The position numbers and the translations under genes are program-made. The notes under the pieces are model-generated. The model was given only the letters and a program-made list of their open reading frames with translations. It was not told the DNA's origin and did not search any database. A DNA stretch of 64,000 bases from Clostridia bacterium (GTDB lineage Bacteria > Bacillota > Clostridia > Oscillospirales > Acutalibacteraceae). Position 1 is the stretch's first letter, and every line of letters starts with the position of its first letter. Below are positions 49,493 through 59,052 of the stretch, piece after piece. Location: the NCBI GenBank assembly GCA_017625095.1, contig JAGALQ010000020.1:62001-126000 (forward strand), written 5' to 3'.

Positions 49493-51985
49493 TCAAGCTT
49501 TTACAGCCTTTGAAATCTCAACAGCTGCAGGCAAAGCGGCACAGAGCACGACAACCAGCAGCCACTGTGCGACACCAAGCGGCACAACCGAAAAAAGAGC
49601 TGCCGCCGACGGAAGCATAACCACACCGACCTGAAGCAGCAGGCATACCGCAAAGGCAAGATTCATCCTGCGGTTTGAAAACCAACCGATCTTAAACAGC
49701 GACCGCTCACTGCGTGAATTGAGTGCATGCACAAGCTCACCGATGCTCATCGTGCAAAAACACACCGTACGACCGACCTGCTCACCCCACAGTGAGCGAC
49801 CCAAAGCGAAACCGAGAAGTGCAAGCGCACCGATAAACACACCCTCCAACGCAATATCAAACCATCCGCTTTTTGTAAACAATCCCTTTTTCGGGTCAAC
49901 GGGCGGTCTTTTCATAATTTCGCTGTCGGTTTTTTCTGTTCCGAGTGCCATTGCAGGCAGCGAATCCGTGACAAGATTTGTCCACAGCAGCTGAATGGGC
50001 AGCATAGGTGCAGGCATACCGATAATACCTGCGACAAAAATAAGAATTATTTCGCCGATGTTACTGCTCAGCAGGAATCTTACAACCTTTCTGATATTGT
50101 CATATATTCCTCTGCCCTCTCGCACAGCTCTGACTATCGTTGCAAAGTTGTCATCTGCCAGCACAATATCCGCCGCACCTTTTGCAACCTGGGTGCCGCA
50201 TTTCCCCATTGCGCAGCCGATGTCTGCCGCCTTGAGTGCAGGCGCATCGTTGACACCGTCACCCGTCATAGCGGTGACCTCACCGTTTGAGCGCAGTGCC
50301 TTGACGATTCTTACCTTGTGCTCTGGACTTACACGGGCAAAGACCCGCTCTTTTTTCACTGTTTCACACAGCTCACTGTCGCTGAGCATATCAAGCCTTG
50401 CACCTGTTACGGCAGGTCTGCCTTTTTCACAAATTCCGAGCCTTGATGCAATCGCACAAGCGGTGCGTGGGTTATCACCCGTTATCATCACGGGCGTTAT
50501 ACCTGCCTGCTTACACAGCGCAACAGCCTGCGCCGCCTCTTTTCTTTCGGGGTCTTCAATGCCGATAAGACCGACAAATTCAAATCCGCCCTGCTCTTTA
50601 ACTGCAACCGCAAGCACACGAAGTCCTCCATCCGCCATACGGTCGTTAAACAGCGGAGCGTTGCCGACAAAACGGCATATATCAAATATTTTTTCGGGTG
50701 CACCCTTGATAACGGTGAGCATTTTTTCACCAATTTTCACAGTGACGCTCATCATCTTTTTTTCAGAGCTGAACGGTTCTTCACCCAGCCTTACCGCGCT
50801 GCTGTCAACACCGCCTGCCGCACACACAACGGCAACCTCTGTCGGCTCGCCCTGAGTTGCGGTTGCGTTGCAGCAAAGTGCCGCAGTTTTAAGAATTTCT
50901 CTGCCCTCACCGCTGTCAGCATCAACCTCACCGTAAGCAGAAAACAGCTTTGAAACCGTCATTTTATTCTGTGTAAGAGTGCCCGTTTTATCCGAACATA
51001 TATATGTCGCACTGCCGAGAGCTTCAACGGCTGTAAGCCTGCGGATTATCGCCTTGTTTTTAGCCATAACCGACACACCCGTGCTGAGCACAACCGTCAC
51101 AACGGCAGGCAGACCCTCGGGAATTGCGGCAACCGCAAGGCTGACGGCAAGCATAAAGCTGTCAAGCAGACCGTCACGCCTGAAAACACCGAGCAAAAAC
51201 ACAACCGCACAGATTGCAATTGCGCCAAGCCCCAGCACCTTGCCGATTTTTTCGAGCCTTAACTGAAGCGGAGTAAGCGGAACTTTTTCTTTGCCGAGCA
51301 TATCGGCAATTCTGCCAATCTGCGTTTCCATTGCCGTGTGCGTAACAACCGCTTTTCCGTGACCGCCGAGCACGGTTGAGCCTGCATAAACACAGTTTAT
51401 CCGCTCAGCAAGCGGTGTACTGCAATCAAGCTTTGCAGATGCATCTTTTTCAACGGGAAGCGCTTCACCTGTGAGTGAGCTTTCATTCATTCTGATTTCA
51501 ACAGACTGTATCAGCCTTGCATCTGCGGCAACCCTGTCGCCTGTGTTGAGAAAGAGCACATCGCCTCTGACAACCTGACTTGCGGGAATTTTGAGCGTTT
51601 CACCGCCGCGCACAACAGTTGCCTCGGGTGCAGACAGCTCCTTTAAATTCTCAAGCGCACGCTCCGCACGGCTTTCCTGAATAACACCGACAAGAGCATT
51701 AACAATAACAATGGCAAGAATTATTATCGGGTCAACAAAAGAGCCTTCACCCTCAAGAAATGCAGTGACAAACGAGATTGCCGCCGCAATCAGCAGAGTT
51801 ATTACCATAAAGTCTTTGAACTGAGAAAAGAATCTGAGCAGAAATCCTCTTTTCTTTTTTTCGGCAAGTCTGTTTTCGCCATCTCTCTCAAGCCGCTGCC
51901 TTGCTTTTTCCGCGGTCAGACCGCTCTTTATATCCGTGCCGAGCTCAGCCGCAGCATCACCGACACTCACTGCGTGAAAATCCAT
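49493..51985 (-). CDS. cation-transporting P-type ATPase, Ca2+-type (P2)
   Basis: 830 residues. The phosphorylation site is CSDKTGTLTQNKM; TGES-type SLTGEALPVEKD lies in the actuator domain; the ATP-binding parts have KGAPEKIF and MITGDNP; the hinge has MTGDGVNDAPALK. The M4 motif AIPEGLPA is that of Ca2+ and Na+/K+-type pumps, and the length lacks a heavy-metal N-terminal domain, so calcium export is the best call. An N-terminal cation-ATPase domain (about 5-60) and the C-terminal six helices complete the protein. It is divergent from rnpB. Confidence 0.9.
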   Translation of the reverse strand: MDFHAVSVGDAAAELGTDIKSGLTAEKARQRLERDGENRLAEKKKRGFLLRFFSQFKDFMVITLLIAAAISFVTAFLEGEGSFVDPIIILAIVIVNALVGVIQESRAERALENLKELSAPEATVVRGGETLKIPASQVVRGDVLFLNTGDRVAADARLIQSVEIRMNESSLTGEALPVEKDASAKLDCSTPLAERINCVYAGSTVLGGHGKAVVTHTAMETQIGRIADMLGKEKVPLTPLQLRLEKIGKVLGLGAIAICAVVFLLGVFRRDGLLDSFMLAVSLAVAAIPEGLPAVVTVVLSTGVSVMAKNKAIIRRLTAVEALGSATYICSDKTGTLTQNKMTVSKLFSAYGEVDADSGEGREILKTAALCCNATATQGEPTEVAVVCAAGGVDSSAVRLGEEPFSSEKKMMSVTVKIGEKMLTVIKGAPEKIFDICRFVGNAPLFNDRMADGGLRVLAVAVKEQGGFEFVGLIGIEDPERKEAAQAVALCKQAGITPVMITGDNPRTACAIASRLGICEKGRPAVTGARLDMLSDSELCETVKKERVFARVSPEHKVRIVKALRSNGEVTAMTGDGVNDAPALKAADIGCAMGKCGTQVAKGAADIVLADDNFATIVRAVREGRGIYDNIRKVVRFLLSSNIGEIILIFVAGIIGMPAPMLPIQLLWTNLVTDSLPAMALGTEKTDSEIMKRPPVDPKKGLFTKSGWFDIALEGVFIGALALLGFALGRSLWGEQVGRTVCFCTMSIGELVHALNSRSERSLFKIGWFSNRRMNLAFAVCLLLQVGVVMLPSAAALFSVVPLGVAQWLLVVVLCAALPAAVEISKAVKA

Positions 51986-52048
51986 ACTCTTTCTCCCTTA
52001 AAATTTTCTTTTTTTAATATATATGCGGTCAGGTATGGCATTATTAAA

Positions 52049-52077
52049 TTGACATCACGCGCGTTTTGTTATAAAAT
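52049..52077 (+). promoter_or_regulatory. promoter of rnpB
   Basis: A perfect TTGACA (52049-52054), a 17-base spacer and TAAAAT (52072-52077), about 10 bases before the predicted RNA 5' end. Confidence 0.75.
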
Positions 52078-52087
52078 ATATATTCAA

Positions 52088-52492
52088 CAAGCGGATTGGG
52101 CAGCTGCGGCGTCAGGGACTTATCACCCCTGCCGACGAGGAAAGTCCGGGCTTCACAGAGCAGGATAACGGCTAACGGCCGCCGAGGGTGACCTTAGGGA
52201 CAGTGCAACAGAGATATACCGCCTGCTTAGGGTAGTGAGAATGAATCTGAATATGTTTTTTGGGTGTGTTCGGATTTGTTCTCGCTACCCTGGTGGGTAA
52301 GGGTGGAAAGGCGAGGTAAGAGCTCACCGGCGTGCAGGAGACTGCACGGCCCTGTAAACCCTATCCGAAGCAACACCGACCGAAGTGGCTTGCTCGGCCT
52401 ATACTTCAACGGGTGGCTCGAGCACTGTGGCAACGCAGTGCCTAGAAAGATAGTTGCCTTAAACGACAGAACCCGGCTTACAGATCCGCTTG
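52088..52492 (+). ncRNA. rnpB: RNase P RNA, class A
   Basis: The catalytic RNA that trims tRNA 5' leaders. The ends pair as P1: CAAGCGGAT (52088-52096) with ATCCGCTTG (52484-52492). Conserved regions are GACGAGGAAAGTCCGGGC near the 5' end, the CAGTGCAACAGAGATA segment, GGGTGGAAAGGCGAGGTAAG, and the 3' ACAGAACCCGGCTTACAG part that pairs with the region near the 5' end. Presence of GGTAAGAG near the middle and the P15-type loop fit the ancestral (A) type. The RNA is followed at once by a TTTTTTCTC run. A long open frame beginning at 52264 crosses it but is not a gene start. Confidence 0.95.
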
Positions 52493-52524
52493 TTTTTTCT
52501 CAGAAACGGAAGGAAAGAATCACG

Positions 52525-53700
52525 TTGGAAGACATTTACGTCGGCGGCAAAAAACCACGCCGCGATAACGATAAGAAACAAAAATCCAAACAAGGTGAAG
52601 ACATATACATCACCCCGAGAAACAACAGCAATGACATTTATATCGGCAGCAGCCGAAAACGCAAGCCGCAGCTCAACAGTGAAGATTACGGTCTTGAGCC
52701 GGGCGGTACATTCGATTTTGACGGTGATGATTACAACGACGATCCTCCACCTCAAAAGGGTGATAAAAAGCCGAAGAAGAAGGGCGGTTTTTTCCGTAAG
52801 CTAAAGGCGCTTGTGCTTATTGCCGTTATTATTATCGGCATTGTCACCGGTCTGGTTTACCACACATTCAGCAGCATCAACTACACCGAATCGGGCCACA
52901 GCGAAAACGTTTTTCTTGACAGCAGCAAGCTTATGCAAAGCCCAATGGTGCAGAACATTCTGCTTATCGGTGTTGACCGCCGCAACCCTGACGAATCCTC
53001 GCGATCGGACACAATGCTTCTCGTATCGGTTAACTCGGCCGCAAGAGCAATCAAGCTCACCTCATTTATGAGGGACTCTTACGTCTATATTCCCGAAATG
53101 AAGACGAAAGCCAAGCTGAACACTGCCTGTACCTGGGGCGGTGCACAGATGGTTATGGACACCATTGAATACAACTTCAACATCAAAATCGACCACTATA
53201 TGATGGTTGACTTCACAATGTTTGAGGATATAATCAACGGTCTTGGCGGTGTTGACGTTGAAGTCACCGAAAAAGAGGCAGTATATATGCGCGACATCGT
53301 TCACCTCAAAAATGTAGTTTCGGGCAAATCCGTTCACCTCAACGGCAACGAAGCGCTCTGGTATTGCCGCATAAGAAAGCTCGACTCCGACTTTATGCGC
53401 ACGGGCAGACAGCGCAAGGTTATGACTGCGCTTATTAAAAAATGCAAAAGAACGAACCCTGTCGAGCTGTACGGTCTGCTCGGCGATGTTGTAAGCCGTG
53501 TTGAAACTGATATGTCGCCGCTTTCTCTTACGTGGCTGGCAGTCAACGGTCTTTTCCGCTACCTGCACTATGATATTGAGCAGGGCAGCGTACCTGCAGA
53601 TGGCACATGGAGCAGCAAAAACATTGACGGACAGTTAGTGCTGAGCCTCGACCTTAACGAAAACGTAAAATATCTTGAAGAATTTATATACGAAAAATAA
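52525..53700 (+). CDS. LytR-CpsA-Psr (LCP) family protein
   Basis: 391 residues. LCP proteins transfer teichoic acids or other glycopolymers from lipid carriers to peptidoglycan. The cytoplasmic N-terminus (1-95) is charged and has three [EN]DIY[VI] repeats. A single membrane helix (about 96-116) precedes the LCP domain, with ILLIGVDRR, SRSDTMLLVSVN, the SFMRDSYVYIP arginine site, and a late RTGRQRKVMTAL. The TTG at 52525 is chosen because AAGGA lies about 10 bases before it and the frame further upstream is inside rnpB. The gene begins only 33 bases after rnpB. Confidence 0.92.
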   Translation: MEDIYVGGKKPRRDNDKKQKSKQGEDIYITPRNNSNDIYIGSSRKRKPQLNSEDYGLEPGGTFDFDGDDYNDDPPPQKGDKKPKKKGGFFRKLKALVLIAVIIIGIVTGLVYHTFSSINYTESGHSENVFLDSSKLMQSPMVQNILLIGVDRRNPDESSRSDTMLLVSVNSAARAIKLTSFMRDSYVYIPEMKTKAKLNTACTWGGAQMVMDTIEYNFNIKIDHYMMVDFTMFEDIINGLGGVDVEVTEKEAVYMRDIVHLKNVVSGKSVHLNGNEALWYCRIRKLDSDFMRTGRQRKVMTALIKKCKRTNPVELYGLLGDVVSRVETDMSPLSLTWLAVNGLFRYLHYDIEQGSVPADGTWSSKNIDGQLVLSLDLNENVKYLEEFIYEK

Positions 53701-53719
53701 TCGGGGAGTAAAGCTGAAA

Positions 53720-55120
53720 ATGAAAAAATTTATGGATAAGGATTTTCTCCTTAACAACCCTGCCGCAAAGGAGCTTTTTGCAGCAGCAGACGAGATGCCG
53801 ATTTTTGACTGGCACTGTCACCTTTCGCCCAAAGAGATTTATGAAAACAAGCAGCCGTCAGACATCGCCTGGCTGATGCTTGCAGGCGACCACTACAAAT
53901 GGCGTGCAATGCGCTCCTTCGGTATTGACGAAAAATACATCACGGGTGATGCAAGCTGGCACGATAAGTTTGTTGCCTACGCTACAATGCTCGCCTATGC
54001 TCCCGGCAATCCTCTCTATCACTGGACACATCTTGAGCTCCAGCGCTATTTCGGAATCGACACACCCTTAAGCGCAAAGACAGCAGAAGAAATATGGGAA
54101 AAAGCAAACGCACAGATTAACGCCGGCGGATTCACACCGCGTGAGCTTATTGCACGCTCAAACGTTGCCTGCGTTTACACAACGGACGACCCTGCGGATT
54201 CGCTCGAATATCACGTGCTTCTCGCACAGGACGAGAGCTTCAAAACAAAGGTTATTCCCGCATTCAGACCCGACAAAGCACTCGGAATTGAGCTGCCCTC
54301 ATTCCGTCCGTGGCTCGCTTCACTCGAGGAGCGCATCGGCAGAAAGATTGAGAGCTACACAGCACTTGAAGAGGCACTGCTTGAAAGAATCGAAGTGTTC
54401 GCACAGATGGGCTGCCGCGCAAGCGACCACGCATTCACCTATGTGCCATATGCCGAGGCTACTGCAGACGAGCTTGAAGCAATATTCCAAAAGGGCAGAC
54501 AGGGCCAGAGCTTCACAGCAGATGAGCTTGACGCTTACCGCACGGCACTGCTGCGCACGATGGCAAAGGAATATGCCCGCAGAGGTTGGGCAATGGAGCT
54601 TCACATCGGCCCGATGAGAAACAACAACACACTTATGTTCAACAAAATCGGTCCCGATACAGGCTTTGATTCAATTGACGATAAAGAGATTGCACAGCCG
54701 CTTTCACGCTTCCTTGACAGCCTTGCAAAAGAAGAGCTTCTGCCAAGAACAATACTCTTCACGCTCAATCCCAAGGATAACTACGTACTCGGCACAATGC
54801 TCGGCAACTTCCAGAATTCCGATGCACCCGGCAAGATTCAGTTCGGCAGCGGTTGGTGGTTCAACGACAACCTCGACGGTATGCGTGAACAGATGAAGGC
54901 ATTCTGCAACCTCTCCGTACTCGGCAAATTTGTCGGTATGGTCACAGACTCGCGCTCCTTCCTCTCCTACCCCAGACACGAGTATTTCCGCCGCATTCTC
55001 TGCGGTCTGCTCGGCGATATGGTTGAGGACGGACTCTACCCCGACGATATGGAAACACTCAAGCAACTTGTTCAGGACGTATCCTATAACAACGCCGCAA
55101 AATATTTCGGTTTGGAGTGA
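53720..55120 (+). CDS. uxaC: uronate isomerase
   Basis: 466 residues. UxaC turns D-glucuronate into D-fructuronate or D-galacturonate into D-tagaturonate, using an amidohydrolase-like barrel. The metal site starts with FDWHCHLSPKEIYENK, and HIGPMRNNN and the C-terminal YPRHEYFRRILC segment are family hallmarks. ATG 53720 is 11 bases after GGGGAG; the frame extends upstream to 53675 in the LCP gene but that is overlap. No uxaB, uxuA or kdg genes are nearby. The aldo-keto reductase gene starts 6 bases after its stop. Confidence 0.94.
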   Translation: MKKFMDKDFLLNNPAAKELFAAADEMPIFDWHCHLSPKEIYENKQPSDIAWLMLAGDHYKWRAMRSFGIDEKYITGDASWHDKFVAYATMLAYAPGNPLYHWTHLELQRYFGIDTPLSAKTAEEIWEKANAQINAGGFTPRELIARSNVACVYTTDDPADSLEYHVLLAQDESFKTKVIPAFRPDKALGIELPSFRPWLASLEERIGRKIESYTALEEALLERIEVFAQMGCRASDHAFTYVPYAEATADELEAIFQKGRQGQSFTADELDAYRTALLRTMAKEYARRGWAMELHIGPMRNNNTLMFNKIGPDTGFDSIDDKEIAQPLSRFLDSLAKEELLPRTILFTLNPKDNYVLGTMLGNFQNSDAPGKIQFGSGWWFNDNLDGMREQMKAFCNLSVLGKFVGMVTDSRSFLSYPRHEYFRRILCGLLGDMVEDGLYPDDMETLKQLVQDVSYNNAAKYFGLE

Positions 55121-55126
55121 TAACAA

Positions 55127-56233
55127 ATGAAAAGACGCTTTAAAGGCATTGACGTTGAAGTTTTTCCGCTTGGCTTCGGCTGCATGAGATTCCCGACAAA
55201 GGGTGGAAAGATTGATCGTGAAACGTCAACAAAAATGCTTCGTCACGCTATTGATGAGGGTGTAAACTACGTTGACACCGCATTCTACTATCACGACGGT
55301 GAGAGTGAAGAATTTGTCGGCGAGGCTCTCAAAGACGGCTACCGCGAGCGCGTATATCTTGCAACCAAGTCGCCCGTATACGACCTCACAGATGAAATTA
55401 CATTTGAGGACAGATTCAACACCCAGCTCGAAAGACTTCAGACAGACTACGTTGATTTTTACCTTCTTCACACACTCAACCACGACCTGTGGAACAACAA
55501 AGTGCTCAAATACAACGTGCTTGAGAGTATGCGCAAGGCAAAGGAAGAGGGCAAGATAAAATACCTCGGCTTTTCATTCCACGACGATATAGACCTTTTC
55601 AAAGAGATTGTTGACAGCTTTGACTGGGATTTCTGCCAGATTCAGCTCAACTATGTTGACCTTAAGCATCAGGCAGGTATTGAGGGACTTGAATATGCTT
55701 ATGCCAAGGGTATGAGCTGTGTTATTATGGAGCCGCTCAGAGGCGGCAGACTTGTAAAGGGTCTGCCCGAAAGAGTCAAGGCTGCACTGCCCAAGAGCAA
55801 GAGCAAGGTCGAGGTCGCACTCGACTTCCTCTGGGACAGAGAAGAGGTTGCTCTCGTGCTCAGCGGAATGAGCACCCCAAAGCAGGTTGAGGATAATCTC
55901 CGCTATGCAAAGCGCAGCAGCGTCGGTATGCTTACAGCATATGAGAGAAAAGCGCTCAGCAAGGCAAACGACCTCTGGCACACAATGCCGCTTGTCGGCT
56001 GCACAGGCTGCGCCTACTGTATGCCCTGCCCATTCGGTGTCAACATCCCCGAATGCTTCACCGCATTCAACTCAACCGTTTATAAGGGTAAACGCGGCGC
56101 AAAAGAAGGCTATGATACGCTTGACGGCAAGGCTGACCTCTGCCGTGCCTGCGGCAAATGCAAGCCCTCATGTCCTCAGAACATAGACATCCCCGAAGAG
56201 CTTAAAAAGGTTAAAGAAACCTTCAGCGAATAA
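55127..56233 (+). CDS. aldo/keto reductase with C-terminal ferredoxin-type domain
   Basis: 368 residues. The NADPH-dependent AKR barrel has GFGCMRFP, the catalytic DTAFYYHDGESE region with Tyr, and LATKSPVYD with Lys. A C-terminal domain (about 285-368) has two cysteine groups, CTGCAYCMPCPFGVNIPEC and CRACGKCKPSCPQNI, of a 2x[4Fe-4S] ferredoxin. This fused class is widespread in clostridia; the physiological substrate is not known, and a link to the sugar acid metabolism of uxaC is possible. GTGATAACAA precedes the ATG. Confidence 0.9.
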   Translation: MKRRFKGIDVEVFPLGFGCMRFPTKGGKIDRETSTKMLRHAIDEGVNYVDTAFYYHDGESEEFVGEALKDGYRERVYLATKSPVYDLTDEITFEDRFNTQLERLQTDYVDFYLLHTLNHDLWNNKVLKYNVLESMRKAKEEGKIKYLGFSFHDDIDLFKEIVDSFDWDFCQIQLNYVDLKHQAGIEGLEYAYAKGMSCVIMEPLRGGRLVKGLPERVKAALPKSKSKVEVALDFLWDREEVALVLSGMSTPKQVEDNLRYAKRSSVGMLTAYERKALSKANDLWHTMPLVGCTGCAYCMPCPFGVNIPECFTAFNSTVYKGKRGAKEGYDTLDGKADLCRACGKCKPSCPQNIDIPEELKKVKETFSE

Positions 56234-56243
56234 ACGGCAAACA

Positions 56244-56279
56244 AATAAGACCGCTTCCCGAAAGAGAAGCGGTCTTATT
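56244..56279. terminator. bidirectional intrinsic terminator
   Basis: AATAAGACCGCTTC pairs with GAAGCGGTCTTATT across 8 bases. It lies between convergent genes, with T-rich sequence on both sides. Confidence 0.85.
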
Positions 56280-56293
56280 TATTTCTGTTTTAA

Positions 56294-57100
56294 TTATTCA
56301 GCTACAACTGCCTCGCCGACTTTTTCTGCTTCAGCTTCTGCTGAGTAATCGGGAAGCTCCTTATACTTGACAACCATAGGATTCTTGACAAGAAGAAGGT
56401 TGACAACGATAACGGGGATATGAAGAGCTGCTGTGATGAATACGCCTGCGCCCATTGCACCGGTGATGATGTCGGGAAAGATAGCGTTGATGTTGCTTGC
56501 AAACTGACCGAACATAACGCCGCTGACGATAACGAGAACAGCGCTGAGAACGCTGACAACGATATTCTTTGCGCAGGATGACTTCTTTGATGAGCAGAAG
56601 TTTCTGCCGAAGTTGAGAATGCCCATAACAATAGAGAGAGCAAGCATAACAATTGCAAGAGCAAAGAAGATGAACGACTTGCCGACAACAGGTGACTGAA
56701 TAGCAGCAAGAAGACCGTCTACATCAAAGTAGTCTGTAAAGAACTCAACAACCTTGAGGATGCCGATATTGATCTCTGAAACAGCGCCGGGCTCTGAATA
56801 GAACGGGATGTTCTGAAGTGAGAGCTTTGCAAGCGGCACACCGATAAGGTCGAGGAAAAGACCTGCAACCGGAATGATTGAAAGAATGATTCTGGCAATC
56901 TGACGGGGACCGCCGATTGCGGAAGCCTTGAAGCGGTCGAGACCCTTCTGGAATTTTGCGTGCTCTGCCTCTGCTTTTTCTGCATCAGCAAGAAGGCGCT
57001 CTTCCATACCGTAATAAACCATATTTACGCCACACTTGGGACACTCGGGACGCCAATCAATCAATCTGAGCTTGGCATTACACTTAGGACACTTTGCCAT
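56294..57100 (-). CDS. zinc-ribbon membrane protein of unknown function
   Basis: 268 residues. The N-terminus is a zinc ribbon, CPKCNAKL and CPKCGVNM, spaced by 13 residues. A charged coiled-coil-like helix (ERLLADAEKAEAEHAKFQKGLDRF in part) follows, then four hydrophobic segments at about 68-90, 135-160, 175-200 and 210-240. I do not recognise a named family; proteins with this order occur widely in clostridia and may sense or assemble at the membrane. It has its own promoter with TTGATT-17-TAATAT and a GGAGG site. Confidence 0.75.
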   Translation of the reverse strand: MAKCPKCNAKLRLIDWRPECPKCGVNMVYYGMEERLLADAEKAEAEHAKFQKGLDRFKASAIGGPRQIARIILSIIPVAGLFLDLIGVPLAKLSLQNIPFYSEPGAVSEINIGILKVVEFFTDYFDVDGLLAAIQSPVVGKSFIFFALAIVMLALSIVMGILNFGRNFCSSKKSSCAKNIVVSVLSAVLVIVSGVMFGQFASNINAIFPDIITGAMGAGVFITAALHIPVIVVNLLLVKNPMVVKYKELPDYSAEAEAEKVGEAVVAE

Positions 57101-57163
57101 ATCTGTTCCTCCGTTTTATATGTATTGCGCGGTACACGCGCATTTACTATTATAGTATTATTT

Positions 57164-57192
57164 ATATTATCATAATACTTGAATAAAATCAA
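57164..57192 (-). promoter_or_regulatory. putative promoter of the zinc-ribbon membrane protein gene
   Basis: TTGATT (57192-57187), a 17-base spacer and TAATAT (57169-57164). The leader includes a GCGCG/CGCGC-like hairpin near 57126-57141. Confidence 0.55.
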
Positions 57193-57215
57193 CAATTTTT
57201 TATTTAATTTTACGA

Positions 57216-57950
57216 TTATATTATAAATCCACCATCTACACTGAGGGTCTGACCCGTAATAAACGCAGATTTATCGGAAGAAAGGAAGAACACAGCCTGC
57301 GCAACCTCATTCGGCTCACCTGTGCGGCAAAGCGGAGTTTCATCACACAGTGCTGCCATATCCTCGGCATTCAGGTGAGAATTCATCTTTGTGTTTATCA
57401 CACCCGGCGCAATGCAGTTGACCGTAATACGGCTCGGACCGACCTCTTTGGCAAGTGCCTTTGTCAAGCCAATAACTGCAGCCTTCGAGGCGGAATAGAG
57501 CACCTCACAGGAAGCACCGCTGATGCCCCACATAGACGAAACGTTGACAATGCTGCCGCACTGACGTCTTATCATTGAGGGCAGCACGGCACGGCAACAG
57601 TTGACAACACCGAGAATGTTGACACCGAAAACCTGCTCATAATCTTCACGTGTTGTGTCGGTGAAAAGCTTCTGCTGAGACACCCCTGCGTTGTTGACAA
57701 GCACATCAACTTCGCCCAGCTCCCGCTCAACGGTGTGCAGCATATTTTCCACCTGCTTTTCATCAGTCAGGTCTGCACAGACACAGACAGCCTCACCGCC
57801 AAAAGAACAGATTTCTGCCTTCAGTGCATCGGCTGACGATTTATCTTTATTAAAATGTATTGCAACCTTATATCCTTCAGCGGCAAAAAACCGCGCACAG
57901 GCGCTGCCGATACCACCGGAAGCGCCTGTGACTAAAACTGTTTTGCTCAT
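57216..57950 (-). CDS. SDR oxidoreductase, probable EF-P 5-aminopentanone reductase (YmfI)
   Basis: 244 residues. A classical short-chain dehydrogenase: GASGGIGSA nucleotide loop (10-18), NNAGV, catalytic serine in VSSMWG, and YSASK with Tyr and Lys. The segment SSMWGISGASCEVLYSASKAAVIGL, described here by its MWG and ASCEV words, is close to YmfI, which reduces the 5-aminopentanone modification on elongation factor P, rather than to FabG. The C-terminal NCIAPGVINTKM is shared by all SDRs. It overlaps the lipoprotein gene by one base (TAATG). Confidence 0.75.
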   Translation of the reverse strand: MSKTVLVTGASGGIGSACARFFAAEGYKVAIHFNKDKSSADALKAEICSFGGEAVCVCADLTDEKQVENMLHTVERELGEVDVLVNNAGVSQQKLFTDTTREDYEQVFGVNILGVVNCCRAVLPSMIRRQCGSIVNVSSMWGISGASCEVLYSASKAAVIGLTKALAKEVGPSRITVNCIAPGVINTKMNSHLNAEDMAALCDETPLCRTGEPNEVAQAVFFLSSDKSAFITGQTLSVDGGFII

Positions 57951-59014
57951 TACGTTAAACCGAGTGAGCCGGCCATACTCTCGAAGTTTTCTTCTGTGAG
58001 CTGATCATAGCCTTTCGGTACTGAGAAAACGCTGTCATCAACCGTTGAAGAAGCTGATTCTACCTTGAAAATTGTTGTTGAACCGTCCTCACCAATGAAC
58101 TCCATTCTCTTAAGCTCACTCTTGCCGTTGAAATAATACTTTGCACTACCGGTCTTTTCCGGATTTGTGTAGGTTTCGCAAAGATACTCTTTACCCTGGA
58201 TTTTGACTCTGGCTGTACTAACGTATTCCATGTTTTCAGTAGAAAGCATTTTCCATAAGCCCATTTCTTCAGCCATATTCATTTCTGTTTCTTCAGCTGT
58301 TGCAGCCGAATAGTAAGCCTTGGCTTTGGGGAAGATTACATTCATTGACTTTCCGTCAAAAGCAAAACGAACCGATGTCATACCGATAGGAAATTCAGTC
58401 GCAAACTTGTTTCCCTTTAAATAAACCTTCATTCGCATACCTATTCCAAAAACCTGTTTGTCATTTGTGACAATAGATCCGTCAATGTAAAGAGATTTAT
58501 TATTTGCAGAGTCTTTGAAAAGTTTTTCTGTCATACTTTGCTGAGGTCTGCCGCTCTGGTTCAGCTCAACGTCAATAATTTCACCCTCGGGGAATGTAAC
58601 ATCCTCGTAAGTTGTTGTGGTCTCACCTGCAGGCTCTGTCAAGCCGGGGAAGAGAGGGGGTACTGTTGTGTCGGGTGTTGTTGCGTTGGGTGTGCCGGGT
58701 GTTGCTGTTATGCCGGGATTTTCATCGGGAGCCTTTGTCTTGTCGTTATTTTCTTTGTCCTTATCTTTCTCTTTTTCAGCCTTCTTTGTTGTGTAAGGCT
58801 TTGTTACGACGACGACCTGGGTTTCACCCGCTGCGTCTGTTACTGCTTCACCCTGTGTGTCGGTAACAGCTTCGGTTATTTCTTCATAAACCTTGCCGTC
58901 AGTGCCGACGACTGTGGGGTTTGTGACATCATCTTCCTTGCTGCCGCAGGCTGTAAAGATTGTGAGCACTGCTGCGCAGGATGCCAGAATTGCGATAATG
59001 TTTCTCTTTTTCAC
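57950..59014 (-). CDS. lipoprotein with Thr/Pro/Asp-rich linker, function unknown
   Basis: 354 residues. A lipoprotein signal ends in the lipobox TAC (about 20-22: FTACG). A low-complexity stretch (about 45-130, rich in T, D, E, K, P) separates it from a globular beta-rich C-terminal part (about 145-354) with YIDGSIVTNDKQVFGIGMRMKVYLK in segments and VDDSVFSVPKGYDQLT. The last part recalls LolA/LppX-like or outer-face lipoproteins in clostridia, but no assignment is certain. A promoter lies at 59053-59082. The gene is coupled to the SDR gene. Confidence 0.7.
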   Translation of the reverse strand: MKKRNIIAILASCAAVLTIFTACGSKEDDVTNPTVVGTDGKVYEEITEAVTDTQGEAVTDAAGETQVVVVTKPYTTKKAEKEKDKDKENNDKTKAPDENPGITATPGTPNATTPDTTVPPLFPGLTEPAGETTTTYEDVTFPEGEIIDVELNQSGRPQQSMTEKLFKDSANNKSLYIDGSIVTNDKQVFGIGMRMKVYLKGNKFATEFPIGMTSVRFAFDGKSMNVIFPKAKAYYSAATAEETEMNMAEEMGLWKMLSTENMEYVSTARVKIQGKEYLCETYTNPEKTGSAKYYFNGKSELKRMEFIGEDGSTTIFKVESASSTVDDSVFSVPKGYDQLTEENFESMAGSLGLT

Positions 59015-59052
59015 TTTATGTATCCTCCTTTTAAGACTTAAAGTGTTCTTTT

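Noticed and set aside
49995-50855. 286-codon open frame antisense to the P-type ATPase
   Set aside because: The sequence is Ser/Pro/Thr-rich as expected of a reverse reading of a conserved gene, and there is no start signal.
52264-52524. N-terminal extension of the LCP protein
   Set aside because: These 87 codons are inside RNase P RNA; the TTG at 52525 has a ribosome-binding site and gives a normal LCP tail.
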